A model generated the notes under the pieces. That model had not been told where the DNA came from. It saw only the letters and a list, made by a program, of their open reading frames with translations, and made no database searches. Source: Odontocerum albicorne (Eukaryota > Arthropoda > Insecta > Trichoptera > Odontoceridae). Taken from it: a DNA stretch of 64,000 nucleotides. Below are positions 10,245-21,514 of this stretch, piece by piece. Each line of letters begins with the position of its first letter. The first letter of the stretch is position 1. The stretch lies in the NCBI GenBank assembly GCA_949825065.1, contig OX463859.1, positions 12,228,452 to 12,292,451 of the forward strand. Direction: 5' to 3'. A program made the translations under genes and the position numbers.

Positions 10245-10945
10245 CTCCTTTCGATATTTATAGAAAGAAGTGCGGTAAAAAGTGATGCGATGCATGGGTT
10301 AACTCAGAAAATCTGGAGCGGGTTGATGAGTTCTGTTCTCTGGGCAGTATATTTACGAGTGATGGGATTGAAAGGGACATTGAAAGAAGGGTAGTAATAG
10401 GGAACAAAGTAAACGAAGCACTGAATGTAACATACAACAACAGCGCAATATCAACATTAGCCAAAACGACAATATATAACCTTGATGCATGGAACTAAAA
10501 CTTGATAAGAGTAAGACGAAGATTTGTGCACTAAGAAATAAATTTGGAGTGTTAATATTTTAAAAAAGGCGGAATGAAAACATCAGAAATGAATGCATAG
10601 ATAAAATAGTATATTTTAAGTAAGATGAAGAAAGATAGCTTTAAGATAGTTTGGACATGTGCAGAGAATGAACGATGAAAAATTTAGTTAACAAGTATAC
10701 AAATCAGAATTGCAAGGTGGATGTAGAAGAGGTACACCGAGGTAAACGTAGCTGGACCAAATGGACGAGATTTTGAAAAAAAGGTAAAGTGAGAATATGA
10801 ATAATAGATGATTGTGCATGACAAGATGTATGAATGTGGAGGATGCGAAAGTTGTGTACATGGAAAGAAAAATTTGGAGTTCTATTCCGTCTGCCTACCC
10901 CGCAAGAGACACGGCGTGATGATATGTATGTATGTACTTCTTTCT
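10245..10945 (+). mobile_element. LINE-B (RTE-like) fragment, about 700 bp
   Basis: With many frameshifts the plus strand reads NSENLERVDEFC, IFTSDGIERDIERR, NEAL, FGHVQRMND, LDQMDEILK and KIWSSIPSAYPARDTA. It ends in a short (TATG)n-like tail. This is the stretch from after the YADD motif to the 3' end. The sequence near 10310 matches the minus-strand copy at 52.6 kb, so both belong to one subfamily. Confidence 0.8.
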
Positions 10946-11555
10946 ACAGAATGTCTGACGACAACAACAACCTCTCCACGACAACTTAAAATTGCCCATC
11001 GCACCAGATAAGTTTTTCCTGTTTCAATAATAACACTATCCAGTGAGCAGACGATACTTCTGCAAAAACAAAAATCAATCAACCAACACGAAAAAAAAGG
11101 ATTTCTAAAGCTCCAATGAAAACGCCATCATGTCTCATCGATAGGCACCACACCACTCTAATATCTCTCTATTTAAACAGATATGGTAGATATTCCATCA
11201 TCTACCATATCTGTGTAAATAGATACACATTATTTTTCCCTGCTTCCACACTGTAAAACTATTGCCAATCACCTTTCTAAAGTACACCCAGAAGCCCTTT
11301 TAACTGCCTGTCTCGTAGTAAATAACTGTACCGTGTGTAAATGGTGGAATAGTGGACCAACAATGGAGAAATGGTGTGAGGAGGAATGGAGGCGCGGAGA
11401 ACTGAAGGTTGGACTGGCCACACCTGCGCCACACGGCCTCACTGCGCCCCTCCTTGAAAGAGATGCTGGAGAAAGCGGTATGGCTGTAGATAGAAAGTAC
11501 AACGTGAGCCAAATAAAGCCTTAACTATTTTATTGTTTTTACATTTATGTTATAG
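10946..11555. other. Unassigned stretch with hairpin and GC-richer patch
   Basis: A GC-richer patch at 11330-11500 is open on both strands (77 codons minus, 63 codons plus), and the plus frame runs into AATAAA at 11512. I recognise no protein family in either frame. No copy exists elsewhere in the window, so an old single-copy exon or an unrelated transposon are both possible. Confidence 0.3.
11168..11223. repeat. Short hairpin, 24 bp arms
   Basis: Arms 11168-11191 and 11200-11223 pair at 23 of 24 positions around an 8 nt loop. The core is CAGATATGGTAGAT with its complement. It could be a MITE remnant or a small-RNA precursor; sequence alone does not decide. Confidence 0.7.
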
Positions 11556-11559
11556 ACTT

Positions 11560-11965
11560 ATGCTGTGGAGACGCGTGGACTGAGAAAAATTTGTGGAATA
11601 TCAATGTTTGACATGAGGCGGAATGAAGACACCAGACATAAATGTATGGATGAATTAATAAAAGAGGTGTTTTATGTAAGATAACAACAGGAGCTCTAAA
11701 ATGGTTTGAAGATGTGGAGAGAATAAATAAAAAAATAATGATTTAGCGAGTGTATAAGGCAGGAGTGCAAGATGTGCGTGATAAAGGTAGACTGAGTAAA
11801 ACGAAGCTGGACCAAATGAACTAGATTTTGAAAGGAAAGGGAAGGCAAAGTGAGAAGTATGAATAATAGAAGATTGTGCATGATGGAAAAGCTTGGAGGT
11901 TTATTCTCTCTTACTATCCCACAAGGGACACCACGTGATGATATGTATAAATGTGATGATACGTA
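11560..11965 (+). mobile_element. LINE-B 3' fragment
   Basis: Frames pieced together give LKWFEDVERINK, LDQMN and a terminal motif before CACGTGATGATATGTA. Heavily decayed; same subfamily as the 10.2 kb copy. Confidence 0.7.
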
Positions 11966-12039
11966 TATTTCCTTTTTTGCTGGAATTTATTTTTTCAGGC
12001 AGAAATAATATAATGTACCATTCGCAAACGAGTCACGCG

Positions 12040-12420
12040 TCAACATCATCACCATCCCGCCATGTTCCAATTGGGATAAGCAGAAAAAACAGATCTCTAC
12101 TACATTTTATTCTGACACGTCTTTTGCTTCTGCCAGATTCAGATTCCAGATTTTAGGGGGATGCAGAGCAGACCTATAAAATCCATATATATACATATCA
12201 ATTATCCTGTTGAAGAAGGCAGAGAGGAGAAAGCGCCAGGCTTTGTTATCTCGACACACATGTTTCGCCTCTTCTGCATCCATTCACCTTCAAATATAAA
12301 TCCATCAATTTATCTGACAACATACACTTCTTTCAATATAGTATTCACTTGATCCAACTAAACTTTTCTTTGGTCTTTCTCTACCATACCCTCTACTCAC
12401 ATTTGAACTGCATATTAAGT
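12040..12420 (-). mobile_element. LINE-B 3' fragments
   Basis: Two blocks (about 12040-12125 and 12205-12420) read as LINE-B on the minus strand, including the complement of CTTTGTTATCTCGACACACA and a block before CACTTGATCCAACTAAAC. They may be one copy with an internal insertion. Confidence 0.65.
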
Positions 12421-13558
12421 TTTTTAGTATTATGATTGAATCGCGTGAATATTATTTTGAAAGAAGGAAAAGTAAGAAATAAAATATATCGCGAGAGCTG
12501 TACGAGAATATAGTATGAAGGCGTGAAATACACGAATGTAAGTCGAGATAGAAAAGTATGTCACTCGGTCCATTCTGCTTACCTTAAAAGCGAAATGGAG
12601 TGATTGTACATTAAAAAAATGTAATATTTTGCATTGATTAAAGTATCATTAATTTTTACGATTCGTTGAAATATTTAACCAATACGGTTAATATGTTAAT
12701 CTATCATATGTTACATATGTGGCGTATGGATTTTTATATAATTTGGACTTCTTACAGGAGTTAACTGAAGAAGTTGCTCTTTTTAGGACGAATTGATTGA
12801 ATTGTTTTATTTGTTGTGTTATTCGTTTACACTGATTTTTCTATTGCATACATGTCAATATTACATGTTATTGTTAAATTTTATTTTGTTATTGTTTTAA
12901 AAAAAATTGTATCAAAAAATTTATGGCGATATTGACTACAAACTAGCCCCGAAAATGAAAACTGCAAGCATTTCGAAACGTCGGCATCATAAACGTGATA
13001 CAACACTCCGAAACACCTTATATGTACAGGTAATACGAAATAATTTGACTATTGAAATAAAATAATTTAAAAATAAAACGACGTAATCCATTATATAATA
13101 GTATAGCTAAAAAAGATAAAACTTATTTTTAATAATGTATAATTCATGAGCCACCCATTAAATTGGTATAGGTCCAATAACCCAAATTAGAAAGGTCCAA
13201 CGAAAGTGAATATAGAAAGTGGTCCTCGAGTTGGCATTTACCTTGAAATTACTTCTATTTTAGTACAAACATTGTTTGAGGACCTACGATGGGTCTGGCA
13301 CTCTGGTCTGGTCTAGGTCACTCGAGAGAATATTGGAAAGGTCTGCCGAGAGTGAAAGGAGAAAGCGTCCGCTCGACCACATTTCACCTTGAGTCCAGTT
13401 TTAATCTTGTTTACTATTTTGTTTTGATCGAATCTTTGTTTATAAATAGCTTGTTTTATGCTCGATACTTCATTCAAAATACTTTTAAATTTGAAACAAA
13501 ATTAAATTGGTAAAACTCGGAATGTAATAAAACAAAAACAGAATTATGATGTTAATAT
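12421..13558. other. No recognised gene; one short dispersed tail
   Basis: At 12945-13025 a block with GCATTTCGAAACGTCGGCAT resembles the 3' ends of some arthropod LINE or Penelope-like elements, but no second copy was found here. The patch at 13180-13400 is less AT-rich and open for 74 codons without a recognisable motif. Confidence 0.4.
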
Positions 13559-13720
13559 TTTCTGTGAAGTGGCTCAGTTCTGCCTACAAAGTATATTCAA
13601 GACTTCAATCATCAGTGTATCCACCAAGAAATGGAAGATATCGATTTCAGAAAGGTCATTCAACAAGGTCATTCCGTGTGCGAGTGGTGACACTCTTCGC
13701 TCTTAAAAGCTCAGTTCGTG
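13559..13720 (+). repeat. Dispersed repeat R, copy 1
   Basis: Matches 51362-51510: both contain CTGTGAAGTGGCTCAG, GGAAGATATCGA and AGGTCATTCCGTGTGCGA. Here a SINE2 copy follows directly. Element type unknown. Confidence 0.7.
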
Positions 13721-13744
13721 ATTTATATGATCGTATGGTATATC

Positions 13745-13945
13745 CGAATTAGTGTCTCGAACACATTCAAAATCGTGACCGGGAGGCAATATTATCTTCG
13801 GCCTCAGTAAGCGAGCCTTCGGGTTTAGAGCCTCTGAAGTAAGCACGGAACGTGTTGGAAACAGTGCCGCTCGGCGCGTGCGAGCATTGTTACCAGACCA
13901 ACTATTTTACCAGTTTGGGACCTTGTTTTTGGATGCCATCGTTAG
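13745..13945 (-). mobile_element. SINE2 copy, partial
   Basis: Shares CAGTAAGCGAGCCTTCGGGT and a later GACCTTGTTTTTGGATGCCA block with the copies at 26.5 and 47.2 kb. The tRNA-like head seen in the 47.2 kb copy is missing here because LINE-B sequence replaces it. Confidence 0.65.
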
Positions 13946-14190
13946 TCAATCTTCATTCATTGTTCCACATGTCCAAACCATCTCAGCGTACTCTTATTTA
14001 TCTTACTCAACACATCAGCCTTAAGCTCACATTCATCCCTTATCACTTAATTCAGTATTATTTTATGTACTCTACTCAACGCACGCATTTCTGCAACATT
14101 TCTTTAGCTCCTCTAGTATTTTTCCATGTCCACGTTTCACTCCTATACATGAAAGTTGGCACCAAAATATTACTATCTTAACAGATTTTG
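13940..14190 (-). mobile_element. LINE-B fragment
   Basis: Minus-strand LINE-B block: complement of CATGTCCAAACCATCTCAGC, then ACACATCAGCCTTAAGCTCA and CATGTCCACGTTTCACTCC. It corresponds to the region translating as a GNETWTWK-like motif through FGHVERM. Confidence 0.75.
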
Positions 14191-14377
14191 AGATTTAATT
14201 TTAGCGTCCCATTAACTATGTTAAATTAATAAAATATATTGATTAAAATGACTTAACGTATCCGGCATGAGCGGGTTGGATGGAAAAAATTACTGTATAG
14301 CAATAAGCTCGCCAGATGTACCATATACTACCATATAAACAAAAAATAAGTAAAAATATAATATATGTATTTATATA

Positions 14378-14445
14378 ACACTTCATTGCAAAAACAATCT
14401 ACAGAGCTTATTGCCAGGCGGCAATATCTTACAACCAACCAGACA
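14378..14445 (-). mobile_element. LINE-E 3' tail fragment
   Basis: Contains CACTTCATTGCAAAAACAAT and GCTTATTGCCAGGCGGCAAT, matching the terminal 60 bp of LINE-E at 51.0 kb. Confidence 0.7.
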
Positions 14446-14644
14446 AAAGTAAATAAAGCAAGTTACATGGTCGCAAAAAGTATTCAAATGATTGCTCATC
14501 TTGATGAAATTCATGGGCATATTCATAATAAAGTAAAAGTTAAATGTCATCAATCAAAGGAAAAGGAAAGGTTGGCGAAGAGGAACAACAAATCAGGAAT
14601 GAAGCACTTTATATTGCTGACTATAAATTAAAAGTTTTTTCAGT

Positions 14645-14697
14645 CGCTTGTTAAAGCATGTCAAGGGCGGAGCGTCCTTGACATGCTTTAAGAAGCG
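14645..14697. repeat. Near-perfect hairpin
   Basis: TTAAAGCATGTCAAGG (14651-14666) is perfectly complementary to 14676-14691 around a 9 nt GC-rich loop. Pairing extends by another CGCTT/AAGCG after one G-G mismatch. An 88-codon open frame with no recognised motif ends just upstream at 14631. Confidence 0.85.
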
Positions 14698-14703
14698 CAA
14701 AAG

Positions 14704-15505
14704 AATATATACACAATCATAATAATTGTCCATAGTACTTCATTTTTTTAGTTTCTTAGTTACCCTCTAAATTGATACGCCACTGCGACTAGGCCAATGA
14801 ACGCGCAAGTTGGTCCTCTAATACGTTTATCGAGTGGCGGAAGCACCGCCCGATTCTTTATTATTTTGCCGAGGTAAAAAGAAAGTTCTTGAAAGTGAAA
14901 CTGAGCCACTCGCGATGGACGCGGGCAGGAGCGAGATGGTCATAAGATAGGCAACTTTCTTCCCATTCGATGCGACCGGCTAGAGAGAGATGGATGATTT
15001 GTGCAACGATTTTTTTATTACGCATTTCTGGTACTTGGTTGCACGCGATAGATAACATGTGTCGACAACCTTTTTTTAATTATTTTTTTTATTTATTAAT
15101 TTACAAAATGGACTACGTCTTTCAATCAACCAATTTTTGTTTCAGAAACACCATTCGGTATTCATGACCGCATTAAAACTAAATAAAATCAACATAAACT
15201 ATTATCGTCATTTATACGTTGATCAGTGGCAAGTAGTAACAGCTGTCATATTGGAAAAAAACAAAGATACTCTGAAATAAGTTTTGAATATAGGTTTGAG
15301 CATTTTCGATCGATGTATTTTTAAATTTTTGGATAGTATCATTGGTACAGTAGTTAATTTGTGTTCAAGTCCCTTAATGGGATGTCTCTATTGTTCCTTT
15401 CGAATCTGTATCTTAGAGATGTTTTTTGGAAGAGAAATAGAACTTGAAAGTCGATTTCTTGAAATAGATCTAATAGGGTGGGATATTATGATAAATATGG
15501 CACAG
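14704..15505. other. No recognised gene
   Basis: The 14780-15060 portion is less AT-rich and has no copies here. Short open frames on both strands have no recognisable motifs. The region could hold unique (non-repeat) DNA. Confidence 0.35.
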
Positions 15506-15509
15506 CCCA

Positions 15510-15810
15510 TAGCCATTACTGGTCCTGGGCCGTCGAATTGTCGGCCTCTTAGTATTAGATATATGGATGGCGTGTGCAGCTTTAGGAAACACTTATTTAC
15601 ACTTAGATATACGCAGAAAAGTACCGAATACCATGGCCGCAGCCACTAGCTTTTTAACCTTACACTCAAGTTATGTACGTTCTATATATGCATATATTTG
15701 TTTTGTAATATTTTAAATCTGTCAATAATGGCGGGTTCGAGTTCTGAGTTAGAGCACCCTTGAAGAGAGTTTGCTCTCTAAACGGCGCTTTATAAGTTGT
15801 CATTTCATTT
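15510..15810 (+). mobile_element. LINE-A 3' end, copy 2
   Basis: RT C-terminal trace (LSIRYMDGVCSFRK) leads directly into the UTR blocks ATGGCCGCAGCCACTAGC, TTTAAATCTGTCAATAATGG and GAGAGTTTGCTCTCTAAACG. Part of the UTR seen in the first copy is deleted. Confidence 0.75.
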
Positions 15811-16314
15811 TTATTATTAATAATATGTTATGTTAGAAATTCTACCTGTAAAACATATTTCAGGACATTTTTATTTTTCCACATATTGGCATAATTATTA
15901 ATCAATAACAGTTGCAATTAATAAAATATTAATCAATTATTAGATTTGCTTCTGTCATTGTTGACGGGTTATTGCTAGTTATATGATATTTGAATAAAAG
16001 TAACAAAAAATAAAAGATAAATTTAAAGGAAGATACTGCTAAGAATGAAAATTGTAAAGGAATTAGGAAAGAGGAATTTTGGAAGATAAATAATGGTTTA
16101 AAAGTTTTAAATTGTATTAGAATGTAACACATCAGTTAGAACTAGGAAGATCTTTCCAAATTCGAGCCGAGTGAACTGCAAAAGGTCATGCGTAGATAGA
16201 TGTATGATGTATTGGAATATAAAGGGCATCTACAGATCAGAATGATAGTTCATGCCCAGAAAGAAAATTGAATTTTTGAAGGAGATACTGAGGACAGTTT
16301 GGATTGTTCATCAC

Positions 16315-16520
16315 TCCAAAAATGGTCTAATTAGTAAGATGTATGTCTTTCAATCTGAGGGTTGTAGTTTCGATTCCTGTTTGTTCCCTCCTTTTTTTAT
16401 AAAGGGTTCCAGTCTGGCATGGATTTAAAGTTTCTTTGGCATATATTTGGTTCGTTAAAATAGATTGCCACTTGGGAATAAACCCAAGTTGTGCCTTGTA
16501 CAACAAATGTGGATTACAAT
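16315..16520 (+). mobile_element. SINE1 copy, degenerate
   Basis: The head carries GGTCTAATTAGTAAGATG and a B box AGTTTCGATTCC. It is followed by a T-rich linker, GGGTTCCAGTCTGGCA, and a diverged tail with AGATTGCCACTTGGGAATAA. Confidence 0.75.
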
Positions 16521-17125
16521 ACGATTGAAGAATGAGTATTCTTTTTCTCTCCCCTTAACTCATCGGATTTATATTAACCTGTTAACATGACTAAACTGTA
16601 CATAAGATGGACACTGGTGATTGAGTTTTCAAAAGTTGGTATTAAAAAAATATCTGCTTTGTTTTTTTATTAATTTCCTCTAAGTGTTCTACCAAATAAA
16701 AATATAATTAAAAATATTTAGATTAGCAAACGCATTCCATGTCCTTCTCTTCAGGATAAAGTTTGCAGAACTGGAGTACAGGGCTACTTTAATTGACTGA
16801 ACCAGCACATTAAAGATCTTATATGTATTTCTCTACAATTCTAGTAGCCACAAATCTTACCAATTTGAATAACTTATAAGCTTGTTTTAAAATATATCAT
16901 CAAAAGGGTAGCATGTCGAATATAATACTCGGTTTCAATTTCAATTAATCGTGATTTATCCTTATCAACATTTAAGAAACAACTAAAGCAAGTGTCTATC
17001 AAATAAAATTTAAAAACAAAAGTAAAATCAAGCTCAAAAACCGGTAGTTGACAATACGCTCAAATGCATAGATAAACATAACAATGTTCTCTCGCTGTGC
17101 AGAAAGTAAAAGTTTATTGCTAATG
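16521..17125. other. AT-rich, no recognised gene
   Basis: No repeat match or long frame is visible. Confidence 0.45.
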
Positions 17126-17129
17126 AGAA

Positions 17130-17290
17130 GAAATGCTCGCCGCTGGTGCGCGGCGCGGCGCGGGCGCGGGTTCGACGTACCCTGAAGCAGCGAGGCTGTT
17201 AACCCCGCTAAGGCGAACCACGCGCGCGGAGAAAGGCGGGGGGAAAGCGGTGGTGCCGCACTGTCTCCAGACCCGCGCCTCCAGTTCCAT
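17130..17290. promoter_or_regulatory. CpG-rich island of about 160 bp, function unknown
   Basis: The stretch is dense in CG dinucleotides (for example GCGCGGCGCGGCGCGGGCGC at 17144) in a window that is otherwise strongly AT-rich. It has no copy elsewhere in the window and no long frame. A host promoter or 5' exon, an rDNA-like fragment, or a GC-rich transposon piece are all possible. The regulatory label is a guess. Confidence 0.25.
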
Positions 17291-17599
17291 AGACAAGGGA
17301 ATAGGAAATTAATTATAAAAAGATCCTAGGAAACGTCATTCATAATAAGTGCGATTCACATTAAGGATTCGTGTTAAGCAATGAATTATTCAAAAGTTTT
17401 TATTATCATAAAGCAAAGTCAATTCAAGTGACGATATAACCAGTTACATTATCAGTAGTAAAAAGTCAAAGATAAATCTAAAATAAGCTAATGACCTCAT
17501 ATCTTTAACCACGTCTTTTTTCTATGGACTTAAGTCTACATACATAATTGTATTTACTTATGTTTACCACGTGTTTTATTCTTGAGAGACATTGTTTAC

Positions 17600-17811
17600 A
17601 TCACCATTACATGTCCCTGCATTGGGGTATGCAGAGAGATCAGATTTTTATTTCATTCTGCCCTGGCACCCATATTTTGCCTCTGCCACGTCCATGTGCC
17701 GCATCATGCATGATCTCCCATTATAAATACTTTTAATTCATCCCTCTCTCAGAATTTGATTAATTTGATCGTACCACGTTTTTATAGATCTCTCCAAACT
17801 TCTTATACTAT
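17600..17811 (-). mobile_element. LINE-B 3' fragment, degraded
   Basis: Weak minus-strand match to LINE-B 3' ends (ATTTTGCCTCTGCCACGTCC block, then a TTTGATCGTACCACG block). Adjacent to the second Jockey 3' UTR. Confidence 0.5.
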
Positions 17812-18110
17812 CTTTTTTATTTTTTTTACTAAACAAAGTAAAATATTGTACAAACATTTGTCAAGGCTATAATACCTATATACGCATTTATTACTTAACT
17901 AATCTTAATTATATGTTATAATTTATGAACTTACTTAATCTTATTTTCCTACGTGTCATTTTATTTTATTTTTTTACAATCTTAATATATGATTTCTTAG
18001 AAATAATGAACACCTACATACTACTTATAACTAGATAACAATTCTTACACTAATTATTTAGCAAAAACAATTCCACTCGTTCAGGCTACTTGTATTCCAT
18101 CACATTCACT
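17812..18110 (-). mobile_element. Jockey 3' UTR, second copy
   Basis: Matches 5765-6050 nearly base for base, for example AATCTTAATTATATGTTATA and GCAAAAACAATTCCACTCGT. The T-rich start is the poly-A end. The copy is truncated before the coding region. Confidence 0.9.
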
Positions 18111-18371
18111 CTTGTATTCCATCACATTCTTATACTATCTATTATACACTACTTGTATGAGTTATTTTTTTAAATCTATCAACATTAATGATTTCTGTAT
18201 GACTGAAACATCGTCTTAAGCACTTCACATTCTTTCAATCCGAATTATTTTCTAATGTCCTTATTCCTTATTTTGATATACTCGTACATTGTTTTCCCAC
18301 ACATTCTATGTAACACTCTAATTTCTCCGTATTTATCTCATTTTTTTTCACTTTTTTTATTAACGAACCTG
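18111..18371. other. AT-rich, possible LINE-B trace
   Basis: TTAAGCACTTCACATTCTTT near 18216 recalls LINE-B, but the rest cannot be aligned by eye. TACTCGTA occurs at 18279. Confidence 0.3.
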
Positions 18372-18492
18372 AAAGATTTAAAAGAGGCCTTTAATGATAA
18401 CCGAACTTTAAAAAAGACGTATAATAGATGGATTCAAACTTGCAATTCGTAGGATAGATACACCATGCGTTTTATCAACTAAGACACAAGAG
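18372..18492 (-). mobile_element. SINE1 head and body, degenerate
   Basis: On the minus strand GTCTTAGTTGATAAAACGCA (A box region) and AAGTTTGAATCC (B box) are followed by the linker and body. The tail is lost. Confidence 0.6.
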
Positions 18493-18724
18493 TTGAATAC
18501 ATAATATATTATGATGATAAACTTCGAGGTACGTGCCTACTTCAGTGGTCCTTAACTCAAAGATACGATAAATCGAACTGAAGAAAATTTTGTCTCCCAT
18601 CAACGCTCTACTACATGTCCTCATAACAAATTCAAATAAGTTGATAAATGAATAAATGAGGAGTGTTTTGACTGCGTATACCAAACAGGAAGACTTTTTT
18701 TTGTATTTTGGATACTATCAGCAA

Positions 18725-18785
18725 ACGTGCAATGCCCCAGTGTAAAGCAAGCTTTCTACCAGCAAGACCACTAAGATCCCCGATA
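18725..18785 (-). repeat. tRNA-like sequence
   Basis: The minus strand reads CTTAGTGGTCTTGCTGGTAG followed by GAAAGCTTGCTTTACACTGG, like a tRNA 5' half. No B box is convincing. Probably a SINE head. Confidence 0.3.
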
Positions 18786-18799
18786 AATTATTCTAATTT

Positions 18800-19180
18800 C
18801 TTCCTCTCTATTCTAGAGACACCTAAAGGTGGCTAAATTGATAAAATAACACGAGAAGATTAACGCTTGCAATGCATATTCAGTGGATTGAATTTGCCAT
18901 CTGCCGGTATTTTTTTATTGCATAACACCCACAAAAGTCTGACACCTACCTTTTTCCTAATTTAATGTTATCTTAGCAAACAACAGATGTACACATTAAA
19001 AGTTCTTTTTATTCAGATCCTAGGACTTCGAAATGCATATTGCATATATGCATTTTGCATATAAATTTGAATGTCTTTGACACAAATTAATACTCCATCA
19101 TTCTACGGAAAGTATGCATTTTTTTTAAATTTTATTATCCATCAATTGAATTTACATATTTTTAATGAAAAGGCGAACCG
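18800..19180. other. AT-rich, no recognised gene
   Basis: Nothing supported. A short ATGCATATTGCATATATGCA palindrome-like run lies near 19033. Confidence 0.45.
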
Positions 19181-19184
19181 TAGA

Positions 19185-19385
19185 GTACAAGTACATAGCA
19201 ATACTAAAAACCCTCAGAGGAGAAATCCAAAAGAAAGAGGAAAAACCCCAATGCGTTGGATTGACCTAGTGAAATATGCATTTGGACTACCCTTAAAATC
19301 TGTCCTTCGAGCCCTTGAGTGCAGGGATGGATGGAGGCTTCATGGGAGTCACGATGCTCAGGCATGAGCTACACCACATGATGGA
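19185..19385 (+). pseudogene. LINE-I-like RTE reverse transcriptase C-terminal tail
   Basis: The plus frame reads RRNPKERGKTPMRWIDLVKY, then ALECRDGWRLHGSHDAQA and a stop at 19365-19367. This matches the GRR-rich, TRW-containing tail and GGHDPQ-type terminus of insect RTE-like elements. It extends further 3' than the 8.2 kb copy and overlaps it in the GSHDAQ motif. Only about 60 codons remain. Confidence 0.75.
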
Positions 19386-19578
19386 TTTAGGAAAGTAATA
19401 AATACACATAATAATAATCAAACCATTATTTATTGACCATATATGAAAAATTAACAAATTTCAATAGTTACTGTAACACATAATAATTATTACAAGTAGC
19501 TGTCATGTTAAACGTACTCTCCTTCCCTACCCTGGGGAGTAGAGAATGTTTTATAAAAGAAAAACCTAACCAGTTCAA

Positions 19579-20730
19579 AATGTCATCTGCTTAAATCTTG
19601 ATCCCGATTGGTTTGGTTTTTGTTAACTTTTTCTCAAATTTACTTTTCAATTTAATACTGTATGTCATCTGCTTAAATCTTGATCCCGATTGATTTGGTT
19701 TTTGTTGACTTTTTCTCAAATTTACTTTTCAATTTAATACTGTATGTCATCTGCTTAAATCTTGATCCCGATCGATTTGGTTTTGGTTGACTTTTTCTCA
19801 AATTTACTTTTCAATTTAATACTGTATGTCATCTGCTTAAATCTTGATCCCAATCGATTTGGTTTTTGTTGACTTTTTCTCAAATTTACTTTTCAATTTA
19901 ATGCTGTATGTCATCTGTTTAAATCTTGATCCCGATTGATTTGGTTTTTGTTGACTTTTTCTCAAATTTACTTTTCAATTTAATGATGTATGTCATCTGC
20001 TTAAATCTTGATCCCAATCGATTTGGTTTTTGTTGACTTTTTCTCAAATTTACTTTTCAATTTAATGCTGTATGTCATCTGTTATCTTGATCCCGATTGA
20101 TTTGGTTTTTGTTGACTTTTTCTCAAATTTACTTTTCAATTTAATGATGTATGTCATCTGCTTAAATCTTGATCCCGATTGATTTGGTTTTGGTTGACTT
20201 TTTCTCAAATTTACTTTTCAATTTAATACTGTATGTCATCTGCTTAAATCTTGATCCCGATTGATTTGGTTTTTGTTGACTTTATCTAAAATTTACTTTT
20301 CAATTTAATGCTGTACGTCATCTGCTTAAATCTTGATCCCGATTTATTTGGTTTTTGTTGACTTTTTCTCAAATTTACTTTTCAATTTAATGCTGTATGT
20401 TATCTGCTTAAATCTTGATCCCGATTGATTTGGTTTTTGTTGACTTTTTCTCAAATTTACTTTTCAATTTAATACTGTATGTCATCTGCTTAAATCTTGA
20501 TCTCGATTGATTTGGTTTTTGTTGACTTTATCTCAAATTTACTTTTCAATTTAATGCTGTATGTCATCTGCTTAAATCTTGATCCCGATTGATTTGGTTT
20601 TTGTTGACTTTTTCTCAAATTTACTTTTCAATTTAATACTGTATGTCATCTGCTTAAATCTTGATCCCGATTGATTTGGTTTTTGTTAACTTTTTCTCAA
20701 ATTTTCTTTTCAATTTAATACTGTATGTAA
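19579..20730. repeat. 82 bp tandem array, 14 copies
   Basis: Units run TGTCATCTGCTTAAATCTTG through TTTACTTTTCAATTTAATAC and are 82 bp, except for one with a 3 bp deletion near 20082. Units differ by a few substitutions such as AATACTG versus AATGCTG. Stops in all frames make coding unlikely. Confidence 0.95.
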
Positions 20731-21344
20731 ACATGTTTTATAACAAAAAATATGGACATCTAACAACATAGTACTTAAAATGGTCTCTAGATGCTTTTCT
20801 GAAGAAAAAAAAACAGTAAACCAGTTGTTAAAAATTAGGATGACACCACTGGCTAAATCCTTATCGATATTTAATAGTTAACTAACGATACATTATTGGT
20901 CTCAAAATATTCCACTTTCATACAATTCCCATTCTTATTTTTTTCTTGAGATTTATCTTTCATCTCAATCTGTATGCCATCGGATCCAGTGCGGCAGTGT
21001 GGCCGGTGAGTTTACTGGTGTGCAACGGTTCACTCATTTCTAACAACGTAACTCCACGGCACAGCTTCCCTTTCCAACTGAATTGAAATTAGAATGGCGA
21101 GGGGATCCTCGACTACGTGGCCCAGCAATGACGACAAATTATGAAAGAAAGTCTGGTTGATTAGAAGAAAGTAATAAATCCACTTTCACTTCAAATCCAT
21201 TATCTGGCACTAGTTTCAAGAAGAAAACAAAATACAAACTCAGCAGAGACACATGTTTAAAATTTAAACTGTGGATCGGAGTGTGGTGATTTTTGATACA
21301 AGAGTTTGAATACTCGGGTTTGCAGGAGGAATGACTTGTAGCAA
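20731..21344. other. No recognised gene
   Basis: A slightly GC-richer segment at 20970-21150 has no copy in the window. No long frame. Confidence 0.4.
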
Positions 21345-21514
21345 AGGTTTGTGTGAACTCTCGAGTATGGTGTGTTTGGTGATTATGTGCGATACATTAT
21401 GGAATGGACTTTTTGGTCTGTCTTGAGTGATGGGTTTGTTTCGCGTGATATATGCATATGTAATTGGGTGTCGCTGTTTATCGAGTTGATGAGAGTATGC
21501 AACGGGGTATTGTA

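Noticed and set aside
19579..20730. CRISPR-like array
   Set aside because: Units are contiguous 82 bp tandem copies without unique spacers, and the surroundings are eukaryotic transposons. The other arrays fail the same test.
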